64,000 nt of DNA from NCBI GenBank assembly GCA_900315265.1, contig OMYN01000006.1, positions 107,876-171,875 of the forward strand, in the 5' to 3' direction. The translations under genes were made by a program, and so were the position numbers. This DNA is from an uncultured Eubacteriales bacterium (GTDB lineage Bacteria; Bacillota; Clostridia; Lachnospirales; Bianqueaceae). Positions 44,922-53,413 of the stretch are shown piece after piece. Position 1 is the stretch's first letter. Every line of letters begins with the position of its first letter. Under the pieces are notes generated by a model. The model worked only from the letters and a program-made list of their open reading frames with translations, did not search any database and had not been told where the DNA came from.

Positions 44922-45772
44922 AGCTTTCTGTTTTTTATGACCATGCCGTACAAGCGGCCAGGCAGTCCGGCCAGCCCATCGAAAAAGTACTGGCCGCCTT
45001 TAAAAGAGCCGGCATCGACGCGGTCGAAATGGACTATGAGACCGCCCGGGGCCAGATCCTGTCCATCGGAGGCCTTTTAGGCGAGGCCGGCCTTGAGATC
45101 AGCGGTTTTTATTACAATCACAATTTCAACTGGAACCCCAGTATCGAATCCTCCAAAGAAATGGTCGACCTGGCGTCCACGCTGGATGTGCACCGCATCC
45201 TGATGGTGCCCGGATTTCTGGATGAAGAAGACGTTCCCGCGCTGAACGGGGTCCACAATAACTATCAAAAAACGGCCGCTTACATGGACGGCGACTCTGA
45301 GATCCAGAACATGAAACAGGCCCTGACCGACCTGTCCGCCTATGCCCGTAAGCGGGGTGTGATCCTGTCTCTGGAAGATTATGACCTGATCACCTCTCCC
45401 TATTCCCAGATCAATGAGCTGCTCTGGTTTATCGGCAAGGTCCCTGGCCTGGGCATCACCTTTGATACGGGCAACTTCGCCTTTTCCAAAGAAGACAGTC
45501 TGCTGGCCTTTGAGGCCCTTAAGGATCATATCGTCCACGTCCATTTGAAGGACCGCGCTCACCTGGTCGGCGGCAGCCCGGCCGATAACCGGACCTTTCT
45601 TGCGCCTGCACCGGTCGGAGACGGGTACCTTCCCGTCGGCCTTTTGATCCGCAGACTCAAACAGATCGGCTACGACGGCTATCTTGTCATTGAACATTTC
45701 GACCTGAAAGATGAACTGGACAGTGTCCTCAGGTCCGCTGCCTATGTAAAGAACGTTCTGTCTTTTACCTGA
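44918..45772 (+). CDS. Sugar phosphate isomerase/epimerase-type TIM barrel
   Basis: The 284-residue protein fits the xylose-isomerase-like TIM barrel (AP endonuclease 2 superfamily): AGIDAVEMDYETARG, GVILSLEDYD, LGITFDTGNFAFSKEDSLLAFEALKDHIVHVHLKDR and GYDGYLVIEHFD, which supply Glu, Asp and His metal ligands. It probably isomerises a sugar or sugar phosphate. The start is a TTG with GGGAGG 9 nt upstream, overlapping the stop of the small membrane protein. The substrate is unknown. Confidence 0.88.
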   Translation: MKLSVFYDHAVQAARQSGQPIEKVLAAFKRAGIDAVEMDYETARGQILSIGGLLGEAGLEISGFYYNHNFNWNPSIESSKEMVDLASTLDVHRILMVPGFLDEEDVPALNGVHNNYQKTAAYMDGDSEIQNMKQALTDLSAYARKRGVILSLEDYDLITSPYSQINELLWFIGKVPGLGITFDTGNFAFSKEDSLLAFEALKDHIVHVHLKDRAHLVGGSPADNRTFLAPAPVGDGYLPVGLLIRRLKQIGYDGYLVIEHFDLKDELDSVLRSAAYVKNVLSFT

Positions 45773-45820
45773 AGGGGAGTTCTGCCGCGAAGGCCTTTCT
45801 CTTATTACATGATATGCTAG

Positions 45821-45874
45821 TCAGAAGTCTGACGGATTTTACCAATGTCTTACATCTGTCAGACTTCTGATTTT
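45821..45874 (+). terminator. Terminator of the M32 operon
   Basis: A perfect 13-bp stem (TCAGAAGTCTGAC at 45821-45833 with its complement at 45858-45870) followed by TTTT. Confidence 0.85.
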
Positions 45875-46004
45875 ATATTTGAATAAATATTTTTCCATCG
45901 TTCAATTCCTGTAACATTGATAATAAAATCTTCAAGCAATTTTATCACGTCTCCAATGTTAAGATAAAAATAACTTTCTTTTCCGTCTTTTTGATAAATT
46001 TCAT

Positions 46005-46033
46005 TTGAATTTTTGTCTCATTTTTGGTATAGT
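46005..46033 (+). promoter_or_regulatory. Promoter of the TetR gene
   Basis: TTGAAT (46005-46010), a 17-nt spacer and TATAGT (46028-46033) with an extended TGG. AGTTAACT (46037-46044) and AGTAAATTAACT (46061-46072) lie just downstream and could be its operator. The rest of 45773-46088 holds only the terminator at 45821-45874. Confidence 0.6.
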
Positions 46034-46088
46034 AACAGTTAACTAAATAAAGAGAAAAATAGTAAATTAACTACCAAGGGGAAAAAAT

Positions 46089-46658
46089 ATGTCTGACCTG
46101 ACTAAAAAGGCGCTGGCCCAGTCATTGAAAAGGTTGTTAGATGTAAAACCGTTAAGCAAAATTACTATTTCAGACGTTACCGAAGACTGCGGTGTCAGCC
46201 GCATGACCTTTTACTACCACTTTCACGATATCTATGATCTGATCGAATGGACCTGCAACCAGGACTTTCAAAAGATCCAGGACGGTCAGAAGAACTATAA
46301 AACCTGGCAGGAAGGGGTCATGGACATTTTCAAGATGCTGGAAGTCAACCATGACTTTTTCTACCATGTCTATCATTCTCCCAATCATGTAGACATTGAC
46401 CAGTTTCTTTTTTCCAAGGCCTATACCATCATTTATGATATCGTTCAGGAGATCAGGCCCGATGCTTCCGAGGATCTCCGCCGCTTCTTTGCCAATTACC
46501 ATAAATATGCCATAACCGAGATCATGCTGAACTGGCTGGCCACCGGCATGAAAGAAGAGCCCGCCCGCCTGGTCGAAAAAATGAACCTGATCCTGCAGGG
46601 CAGCTTCGAACTTATGGTGGACAACCAGGAGAAATCCGGCTTACCGGACAAAGCCTGA
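46089..46658 (+). CDS. TetR-family regulator, DhaS-like
   Basis: The 189-residue protein begins DLTKKALAQSLKRLLDVKPLSKITISDVTEDCGVSRMTFYYHFHDIYDLIEW, the helix-turn-helix of the DhaS-like TetR group, followed by a C-terminal dimer domain (TetR_C_7-like). It binds DNA as a dimer; the ligand is unknown. AAGGGG precedes the start. It has its own promoter and terminator and no obvious target beside it other than itself. Confidence 0.88.
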   Translation: MSDLTKKALAQSLKRLLDVKPLSKITISDVTEDCGVSRMTFYYHFHDIYDLIEWTCNQDFQKIQDGQKNYKTWQEGVMDIFKMLEVNHDFFYHVYHSPNHVDIDQFLFSKAYTIIYDIVQEIRPDASEDLRRFFANYHKYAITEIMLNWLATGMKEEPARLVEKMNLILQGSFELMVDNQEKSGLPDKA

Positions 46659-46700
46659 AACCGCTTGGGAATCGTTTTCACAGAAATAGTTTTCAGACAT

Positions 46701-46743
46701 AAAAAGAGAGATGCTGAATCAAAGATCCAACATCTCTCTTTTT
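46701..46743. terminator. Bidirectional terminator
   Basis: A perfect 13-bp stem (AAAAAGAGAGATG at 46701-46713 with its complement at 46731-46743) with T-runs on both strands, between convergent TetR and CobW-type genes. Confidence 0.9.
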
Positions 46744-46794
46744 GTTTTTATTTATGCCCTTTTCGCCTGCGGTACAATCCGTGGCAAGCCGGGA

Positions 46795-47751
46795 TCAATA
46801 GAAGGTGGCGACTTCCTGCTCAGGGGCGGAAGTCTTTTCCATCTGGATCATATTGAGGATGGGGCCCTTTTTGCCGTAGAGCTTGCTGAACTTATAGTCC
46901 ACTTTAAAACGGACCTTGTACCAGCTTCTTGCTTCGGGCGTTTCTTTGACCGGACAGGTAGCGACTAGGCTGCAGAACTGGATATCCTGTACGCAGCAGG
47001 TCATGATCCGGCGGCCGAATGCGAAGACACCGGGATCGAAACGGCTGTTGGTCATGGTAATGCCCTTCATCTCCAGGGTCTTGCCGGTATACTTGCGGGG
47101 CTCCTCGGTAATATCGCGGTACCATTGAGCAAAGTCATCGTCTTTTACCTCGATAATAGGAGCGTTGATGTCAAAGGGCAGCGGATCCTGTATGTCATCG
47201 TTGACGATATCTCCATCCACATACTCGTAAGCGATCTGGGCACGGCGGCTGACAGCTCGTACGATCTTGTGGTAGTCCATCTGATTCATCTTTTTGGTGA
47301 AACGGTTGAAAACAGCCAGATCGCAGCTTTGCAGCTTATCCACTACCAGCTGGCGCATATTGTTGTTATAGTTCAGGAATGTGGTGGCATCCGCGAACAT
47401 GAACTCCTGATAGATCACCCAGTTGTCGGGCAGATTATTATAGAAGGAGTTCAGGAGCCACATTCCGTTGTACTCCATCAGCACGCGGGTGCAGTGGTTC
47501 TTGTTGAGAAGATAGGTCAGGATCTTGGCCGACAGGTCGATCTCATTTTCAACGACCTCGACAAAGACCTTTTTCTTCTTCAGAGCTTCGGCATCGTATT
47601 CCTCTTCGCCCTCTTCGCACACCAGAAGCAGTGTGTTCTCGCTGCCCACGAAACTTGGGTCGCTAAGAACAGACTCATTGACGAATTCGGTCTTGCCGGA
47701 CTCCAGAAAACCGGTAAACAGATAAACCGGAACCTCCTGTAATTCAGCCAT
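46795..47751 (-). CDS. CobW-type GTPase with C-terminal TIGR03943-like domain
   Basis: The N-terminal P-loop GFLESGKT (about residues 14-21) and the EYNGMW segment fit the CobW/HypB-like GTPase fold, but the canonical CxCC metal motif is missing. The C-terminal domain (TGKTLEMKGITMTNSRFDPGVFAFGRRIMTCCVQDIQFCSLVATCP) resembles the TIGR03943/YcgQ C-terminal domain that often accompanies CobW-type proteins, with a Cys pair in MTCCV. ATG 47751 is preferred because AAGGAG sits 7 nt upstream. It follows the His-rich CobW gene by 46 nt in one operon, suggesting a metal insertion or delivery role. Confidence 0.82.
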   Translation of the reverse strand: MAELQEVPVYLFTGFLESGKTEFVNESVLSDPSFVGSENTLLLVCEEGEEEYDAEALKKKKVFVEVVENEIDLSAKILTYLLNKNHCTRVLMEYNGMWLLNSFYNNLPDNWVIYQEFMFADATTFLNYNNNMRQLVVDKLQSCDLAVFNRFTKKMNQMDYHKIVRAVSRRAQIAYEYVDGDIVNDDIQDPLPFDINAPIIEVKDDDFAQWYRDITEEPRKYTGKTLEMKGITMTNSRFDPGVFAFGRRIMTCCVQDIQFCSLVATCPVKETPEARSWYKVRFKVDYKFSKLYGKKGPILNMIQMEKTSAPEQEVATFY

Positions 47752-47797
47752 ATTCATTCTCCTTTATCGAAAATACCGTCCTCAGGGTAAGCCCTCT

Positions 47798-48982
47798 TCA
47801 GGCAAACAGCTGCCTGAGAGCGGCTTCGTTCAGCTTGCTGCCGATCACGCACAGGCGTCCCATGACCATGGCCGTACCGGTGCGCACGTTGGTCTCCCCG
47901 GGTACATAATCGAAATGCAGCCACTGTCCGTCTTTGCCGTCTACGATCCCCTTGCAGCGAACGACCAGTCCGTAGGTATCCGCGTCATCCAGCTTGGACA
48001 GCTTCTCTTCGATCTCTTCCTTGGTAAACTTGTGGGTCGTCTCCAGGCCCCAGCTCATGAACACCTCGTCGGCGTCATGGTCGCCGTGGTGATGGTGATG
48101 ATGATGCTCATTCTGCTCCGCGCGGGCATGCTGGTTCTTGTGCTCGATAATGGTCTCGCCGTTGATCTCTTCGACTTTATTATCTTCCACATGCTCATGA
48201 TGATCATGGTCGTGGTCATGGTCCTCATCGTCATCATCGTGGTCGTCATGGTCATGATGATGTTCATGTTCATCATGATCGTCGTCGTGGTCATGACCAT
48301 GTTCGTGCTCTTCTTCCTCTTCTTCTTCCTCTTCTTCTTCCAGCTCGGCGGTCTCCTGAGCCAGCTGTTTCAGTTCCTCATCCAGGGTGTTCTGATGCTC
48401 CATGGCTTCCAGGATCTGCTTTCCGGTGATCTCCTCCCAGGGAGTGGTGATAATAGTAGCTACCGTATTATGCTGGCGGAGGAGGGCAACGACCTGGTCC
48501 AGTTTTTCCTGACTCATGCCCTGGGTCCGGGACAGAACGATGCAGTTGGCGTGCTCGATCTGATCGTTATAGAACTCACCGAAGTTCTTCTGATACATCT
48601 TGCACTTTTTCGCATCTGCCACGGTGGTAAAGCTGTTCAGAACGACATCCTCCATATGAAGGTTCTGGACGGCACGGATGATATCGGACAGCTTGCCCAC
48701 GCCCGAAGGCTCGATCAGGATGCGGTCCGGATGGTACTGGTCAAGTACCTGCTCCAGCGCTTTGCCGAAATCGCCTACCAGAGAACAGCAGATGCAGCCC
48801 TGGCTCATTTCGGTGATCTTGATACCGGCTTCCTGCATGAAACCTCCGTCGATGCCGATCTCACCGAATTCGTTTTCGATCAGCACCAGCTGCTCGCCCG
48901 TATATGCTTCTTTGATCAGTTTTTTGATCAGCGTAGTCTTTCCGGCACCAAGAAAACCGGAGAAAATATCGATTTTAGTCAT
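47798..48982 (-). CDS. CobW-family metallochaperone GTPase with His/Asp/Glu-rich region
   Basis: The protein has P-loop GFLGAGKT (residues 9-16), the CxCC metal-binding motif GCICC (Cys63, Cys65, Cys66), the SGVGKL segment and a C-terminal CobW_C domain. Between the GTPase and C-terminal domains lies a roughly 100-residue tract that is almost entirely Glu, then His and Asp, and could bind many Zn2+, Co2+ or Ni2+ ions. It is a cytoplasmic metal chaperone of the COG0523 group (zinc or cobalt most likely). It has a promoter and palindromic site upstream and is the first gene of the pair. Confidence 0.93.
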   Translation of the reverse strand: MTKIDIFSGFLGAGKTTLIKKLIKEAYTGEQLVLIENEFGEIGIDGGFMQEAGIKITEMSQGCICCSLVGDFGKALEQVLDQYHPDRILIEPSGVGKLSDIIRAVQNLHMEDVVLNSFTTVADAKKCKMYQKNFGEFYNDQIEHANCIVLSRTQGMSQEKLDQVVALLRQHNTVATIITTPWEEITGKQILEAMEHQNTLDEELKQLAQETAELEEEEEEEEEEEHEHGHDHDDDHDEHEHHHDHDDHDDDDEDHDHDHDHHEHVEDNKVEEINGETIIEHKNQHARAEQNEHHHHHHHGDHDADEVFMSWGLETTHKFTKEEIEEKLSKLDDADTYGLVVRCKGIVDGKDGQWLHFDYVPGETNVRTGTAMVMGRLCVIGSKLNEAALRQLFA

Positions 48983-49032
48983 CTCTTAAAAAACCCTCCT
49001 CACTGCTTCTTCGTATATCGTGATCTGTTAAC

Positions 49033-49092
49033 TTATCATACGATAATAATTTACCGTTTATCTATTATATCCGTTTCATCCCATAACTGCAA
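49033..49092 (-). promoter_or_regulatory. Promoter and palindromic operator of the CobW pair
   Basis: Minus strand: TTGCAG (49087-49092), a 17-nt spacer and TATAAT (49064-49069). About 11 nt after the expected start lies TTATCATACGATAA (49033-49046), with arms TTATC and GATAA. Its position fits a repressor site, and a Fur/Zur-type metal regulator is a natural candidate. Confidence 0.55.
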
Positions 49093-49248
49093 GTTAAAAA
49101 TCCTATAAAAAAAGTGGGTTTACTCTTCTATACCCATTTCACTTTTTCTGTTTGGGAAAAACCATTGTATGGCAAAAACAGATACGATAAAATATTTGCA
49201 GTATACTTACAGAAAATCTTATATGAGACCCGGACAAAAGGAGTCATT

Positions 49249-50388
49249 ATGGCAAAAGAAATTTATCTGGCAGGCGGCTGCTACTGGGGAGTCCAGCACT
49301 ACCTGGACGGTCTCAAAGGGGTAAAGGAAACAACAGTCGGCTTTGCCAACGGCAGAAAAGACCTGCCCGATCCTACCTACGAACAGGTCCGCGGCGGGGA
49401 CACAGGCTATACGGAAACGGTCAAGGTCGTGTATGATCCGTCAGTCCTTCCCCTGCGAGCCCTTCTGCGTCTGTTTTATCAGATCATCGATCCCACCCTG
49501 GTCGATCGTCAGGGAGCGGACGTGGGCCACAACTACCGCACCGGCGTGTACGCGGCCGACGAATTCGATCTGCCCGACATCTATGCCTCACTGATCGAGC
49601 TGCAGAACCAGACCCAGGGCAAAGTCGCAGTCGAATGGGGGATGCTGCAGAATTTCTATCCGGCTGGTGAAGCCCATCAGAAATATCTGGAAAAAAATCC
49701 CGCCGGCTACTGCCACGTGCCTGTCGGAAAAATGCAGTGGATCCGTACGGTCGACCCCAAAGACTACTCCGACCCCTTCGGAGCGGGCCTGCGCAGTTCA
49801 AGCGCCATCTTTTTAGGCTCCTCCGTTACCTACGGAGCGGCTTCGGGAGGGATCGCTTTCCCGGAATTTCTGTGCATGAACGACGGTCTGATAACCATCA
49901 AGGAAGCCGTTTCGGGAACGACCCTGGTCGATAACGGTCCGGACTCCTACATTGCCCGCATGAAAAAAATCTACAGGGAGTTTCCTGCTGACGTATTCGT
50001 CTGCCAGCTGTCGACAAACGACGCAACGCGCAAACTGCCCCTTGCCGATATCCGGTCGGCTCTGGAAACCATTCTTGCTTTCGCACGGGATACCTTCCAC
50101 TGCCCGGTCGTTTTCTACACAAATCCCCGCTTTGACAGTAAAGAATATGCCGCTATGGTCGACTGCCTGACCCAGCTGGTCGAAGAAGCAAATAAGGACG
50201 GATCCGGCCTTCCTGTTTACATTTTGGATTTCTGGAACAACGAGGTCTTCAGCAAATTGTCCCAGCAGACCCTCAAGGCCTGGATGGCCGATCCCATCCA
50301 TCCCACCATGGCAGGCTATCAAGGCTGGTGGACCCCTGTCTTCGGCGCCTTTCTGGAAGGTGTCGTCAAAAAAGGAGCATCTAAATGA
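49249..50388 (+). CDS. msrA: MsrA methionine sulfoxide reductase fused to an SGNH hydrolase
   Basis: Residues 1-165 are an MsrA domain: GGCYWGVQHYLDGLKGVKETTVGFANG holds the catalytic Cys, and TYEQVRGGDTGYTETVKVVYDP and VDRQGADVGHNYRTGVY follow. Residues about 178-379 form a separate SGNH hydrolase: IFLGSSVTYGAASGG (nucleophile Ser), LSTNDAT (Asn) and DPIHPTMAGYQGW (Asp/His). The frame is continuous. ATG 49249 has AAAAGGAG 6 nt upstream; a longer reading to 49114 lacks one. MsrA reduces Met-(S)-sulfoxide. The role of the added SGNH domain is unknown. It overlaps the next MATE gene by 4 nt. No signal peptide is present, so the protein is cytoplasmic. Confidence 0.85.
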   Translation: MAKEIYLAGGCYWGVQHYLDGLKGVKETTVGFANGRKDLPDPTYEQVRGGDTGYTETVKVVYDPSVLPLRALLRLFYQIIDPTLVDRQGADVGHNYRTGVYAADEFDLPDIYASLIELQNQTQGKVAVEWGMLQNFYPAGEAHQKYLEKNPAGYCHVPVGKMQWIRTVDPKDYSDPFGAGLRSSSAIFLGSSVTYGAASGGIAFPEFLCMNDGLITIKEAVSGTTLVDNGPDSYIARMKKIYREFPADVFVCQLSTNDATRKLPLADIRSALETILAFARDTFHCPVVFYTNPRFDSKEYAAMVDCLTQLVEEANKDGSGLPVYILDFWNNEVFSKLSQQTLKAWMADPIHPTMAGYQGWWTPVFGAFLEGVVKKGASK

Positions 50389-51800
50389 GTATGAGCCATA
50401 TAGTCGGTGACAAGGCCTTCCGGGATAAGCTGTTTCAGCTGGCCCTTCCCATTGCCCTGCAAAGCCTTCTGGTAGCTTCCGTCTCCGCGGCCGATGCCTT
50501 TATGCTGGGCCGCTTTGAGCAAAACTCCATGGCAGCCGTTTCACTGGCTACCCAGGTCCAGTTCGTCATGACCATGTTCATCGGAGCCGTTACCATGGGC
50601 GGTACCGTTCTGGGCGCTCAGTATTACGGGAAAATACTGGAAAAAACTCAAAAGCAGGTTCCATCTCAGGATGAGGCCCTTCCTACAGAACAGATCGATC
50701 CCGGCCGGGCGCTGGATCATATTTTTAATATCATGATGCGAGGCATGATCCTGATCGACGTCCTCTTCTGGGCTGCCTGTCTGTTCGTCCCCCGCCTGCT
50801 CATGCTCTTTTTTACCGGGGATCCGGAACTGATCCGGATCGGCTGCCGGTATCTGAAGATCGCCGGCTGGTCTTATCTTCTGGTCGGCTTCTCTCAGGCC
50901 TATCACGCCATCATGAAGATCTCGGAACATGCCCGCATGAGTTTGTATGTTTCCATTGCCGCTGTTCTGATCAATATCGTACTGAATGCCGTCCTGATTT
51001 TCGGTCTTATCGGTTTTCCGAGGCTGGGAGCGGCAGGAGCAGCCATTGCTACGGTCATTTCCCGCGCGGTCGAACTTGTCTGGTGCATAGCCGTGTCCTA
51101 CCGTAAAACATACCTGCACCCTCAGTTCCGTCATCTTTTTCTTCGCAATAAGCTGCTCAGCCGGGACTTTTTCAGACTGTCCCTGCCGGTCCTGGGGGCT
51201 TCTCTTTTATGGGGAGTCGGCTTTACTTCCTATACCGCTATCGTAGGCCACCTTGGGGCTGACGCCGCGGCCGCCATGTCCATAGCGGCTGTTGTCCGCG
51301 ACCTGATCTGCTGCCTGTGCAACGGCATTGCCAGCGGAGGCAGCATCCTATTAGGCAACGAACTGGGCGCCGGCAACATGGAACGGGGAAAGCAATACGG
51401 GATCTGGCTGCGCAACACCTCGTTTTTGATCGGTTTCCTTTCGACCGGTATCATGCTGCTGACCATTCCCCTGTGCGATCAGATGATCCTGACCGATCAG
51501 GCCCGTTCCTACCTGAACGCCATGATGACCATTCAGGCTTTCTACCTGATCGGGCGCTGCGTGAATACCGTAACCATCAACGGTGTTTTCGACGGAGGCG
51601 GCGATACCATGTTCGACCTTTACTCGCTGGCCGTCTGCATGTGGGGCATCGCCATCCCCGTCGCTCTGTTAGGGGCTTTCGTCTTCCACTGGCCGGTCCC
51701 CCTGGTATATGCCTGCACCTGCCTGGACGAGATCGGCAAGATCCCCTGGGTCATGGTCCGGTTCAAAAAGTACAAATGGCTGAAAAACCTGACCCGCTGA
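50385..51800 (+). CDS. MATE-family efflux transporter
   Basis: The 471-residue protein has about 12 membrane segments with MATE signatures (LALPIALQSLLVASVSAADAFMLGRFEQNSMAAVSLATQVQF, GIASGGSILLGNELGAGN, INGVFDGGGDTMFD). A hydrophilic loop of about 30 residues between helices 2 and 3 (EKTQKQVPSQDEALPTEQIDPGR) is longer than in the other two MATE proteins of this window. Its ATG overlaps the stop of the MsrA-SGNH gene by 4 nt, so both are translated together. The substrate is unknown. Confidence 0.93.
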   Translation: MSMSHIVGDKAFRDKLFQLALPIALQSLLVASVSAADAFMLGRFEQNSMAAVSLATQVQFVMTMFIGAVTMGGTVLGAQYYGKILEKTQKQVPSQDEALPTEQIDPGRALDHIFNIMMRGMILIDVLFWAACLFVPRLLMLFFTGDPELIRIGCRYLKIAGWSYLLVGFSQAYHAIMKISEHARMSLYVSIAAVLINIVLNAVLIFGLIGFPRLGAAGAAIATVISRAVELVWCIAVSYRKTYLHPQFRHLFLRNKLLSRDFFRLSLPVLGASLLWGVGFTSYTAIVGHLGADAAAAMSIAAVVRDLICCLCNGIASGGSILLGNELGAGNMERGKQYGIWLRNTSFLIGFLSTGIMLLTIPLCDQMILTDQARSYLNAMMTIQAFYLIGRCVNTVTINGVFDGGGDTMFDLYSLAVCMWGIAIPVALLGAFVFHWPVPLVYACTCLDEIGKIPWVMVRFKKYKWLKNLTR

Positions 51801-51812
51801 GTTTACCTTCTG

Positions 51813-53396
51813 TCATACCTCTGTCATCCGCACCGCCATATAGGGCTTGCCGCCCAGGCGGATGCGGATTTTTTCTTCATAGATCCCATCCAGAGGAGTC
51901 ACCGTCATATCCCAGGTATCGATCCGTTCGATCTTATAGCGGTGTCCTGCCGGCAGCTGATAGTTGCGGTAAAGGATATGCTCGAATCCATAGTAATACA
52001 GATACCATTTCTGCCCGTCGCGAAGCCCGACCGAATCCCACATTTCCATGGGATTTTCTTCTCTTTCGATGGGACGGGCCCCGGCCGGTGCTTCTTCCAG
52101 GATCTTCCGCAAAAATCCGATACGTTCGGGACTCTGCCCGTACAACTTGCCGCCGTGGGCCCACCAGACAGCCGGTATTTGTTGAGCTTTAATAAGGCCA
52201 TTGCCTTGGTCATACCCGATCGTCTGCATGCCCCGATCGACATAGGTCTCGCCGTGGGTCACATAGCCGCCCCTAAGGCACCCTTCCCAAAAGCGGCGGG
52301 TCTCTTCCTGCGCCGACAGGCTGCCCCAGCCGTAGTCAACATTGCCCTCATAGCCCGCCTCGTCCACGATGACCGGCTTGCCGTAATCGTTACGCCACTC
52401 GGTAATATTTTCCACCGTGCGGTATAAGTCCATCCTCTGGATACTGGCATGGGTGATCCAGGGGCGTCCGTGGTCGTACAGCTTCATGCACTGATGGATA
52501 GCCCTTAAATGCCCGCCGGCGTCCTCGGCCTCGATCAGACGTCCGTACTGGTCCCAGTCTGCATTCGACTTCCACGGCATCAGGTCATATTCATTGGCCA
52601 AAGACCACCAGATATTTTTGAAAGCTCCCAGACGCCTTGCCACATAGCTCAGGTAGAAAAGGTCGGCGTCTTTCCCCATCCGGGAAAAGCCCCAGCGGTC
52701 GTAGGGATGCAGCAGGATGATCTCGACTTCTACTCCAATGTCGTCAAGGGCCCTGATGCAGTCTTCCAGGTGCTCGAAAAAGGCATCATTGAAGCGGTAA
52801 TAGTCGAAGGAATAATCTTCAAAAGACCGGTCTTTTTCCGCCTTGGCCAGGGTCTCAGGGTCCTTTTTAAGGCCTCCTTCATAGGCATAGGCCGGCGGAT
52901 CATAATCATTGTAGGTATAAAATTTCGGAAAGATGCACATACGGATCTTGTTGAAAGGTCCGTTTTTTAAGGTCTCAAGAGTCTCTTTCTGCAGCTTTTG
53001 AGACTGGTTGATCCAGGCGTAGCAGGTGGTGCCGAAGGGATAAAAAGGCGTTCCGTCCTGATAAACAAAGCGATAGGCATCCTCCCGGTCCCCGCTGTTT
53101 ACCAGCTCATTTTTAAGGCAGACTTTACCGTGATTGCCCGGGGCAGCCTTTTCGACCGTGAAAGTACCCTGTGCCCCGTCCAGGTCAGGGTCGCTGCTGT
53201 GGATGACATAGGACCACAGGCCGGCTTTGTCAGGGCAGAAACGGACTGCGTACCGGCCGCCGGCTTCATAAAAGCCGTCCGCCCGGACCGAAGTCAGACC
53301 GCAGGTAAAAAGGCCCCACAAAGATACCTCTTTGAAAGGATTGTCATAAACGACAGAACTATTGCCTGTCCATTCAAAAACGCGATATTGTTCCAT
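51813..53396 (-). CDS. Putative glycoside hydrolase with DUF5060/DUF4038/DUF5605 layout
   Basis: The N-terminal domain (residues 1-85, EWTGNSSVVYDNPFKEVSLWGLFT...YAVRFCPDKAGLWSYVI) resembles DUF5060 beta domains. The central part (residues 110-420; GTPFYPFGTTCYAWINQS, VEVEIILLHPYDRWGFSRM, WWSLANEYD, VIVDEAGYEGNVDYG) is a TIM barrel of the DUF4038 glycosidase group; the Glu in NEYD and the Glu in DEAGYEG are candidate catalytic residues. The C-terminal DUF5605-like domain follows. There is no signal peptide, so it acts inside the cell. The sugar is unknown. It follows the aminopeptidase gene by 17 nt. Confidence 0.8.
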   Translation of the reverse strand: MEQYRVFEWTGNSSVVYDNPFKEVSLWGLFTCGLTSVRADGFYEAGGRYAVRFCPDKAGLWSYVIHSSDPDLDGAQGTFTVEKAAPGNHGKVCLKNELVNSGDREDAYRFVYQDGTPFYPFGTTCYAWINQSQKLQKETLETLKNGPFNKIRMCIFPKFYTYNDYDPPAYAYEGGLKKDPETLAKAEKDRSFEDYSFDYYRFNDAFFEHLEDCIRALDDIGVEVEIILLHPYDRWGFSRMGKDADLFYLSYVARRLGAFKNIWWSLANEYDLMPWKSNADWDQYGRLIEAEDAGGHLRAIHQCMKLYDHGRPWITHASIQRMDLYRTVENITEWRNDYGKPVIVDEAGYEGNVDYGWGSLSAQEETRRFWEGCLRGGYVTHGETYVDRGMQTIGYDQGNGLIKAQQIPAVWWAHGGKLYGQSPERIGFLRKILEEAPAGARPIEREENPMEMWDSVGLRDGQKWYLYYYGFEHILYRNYQLPAGHRYKIERIDTWDMTVTPLDGIYEEKIRIRLGGKPYMAVRMTEV

Positions 53397-53413
53397 GATG
53401 CTCCTTTATCCGG

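Noticed and set aside
47915..49108. 397-codon plus-strand frame opposite the His-rich CobW gene, with Met/Val-rich hydrophobic runs
   Set aside because: The runs are the reverse complement of GAT/CAT/GAA repeats and only mimic membrane segments.
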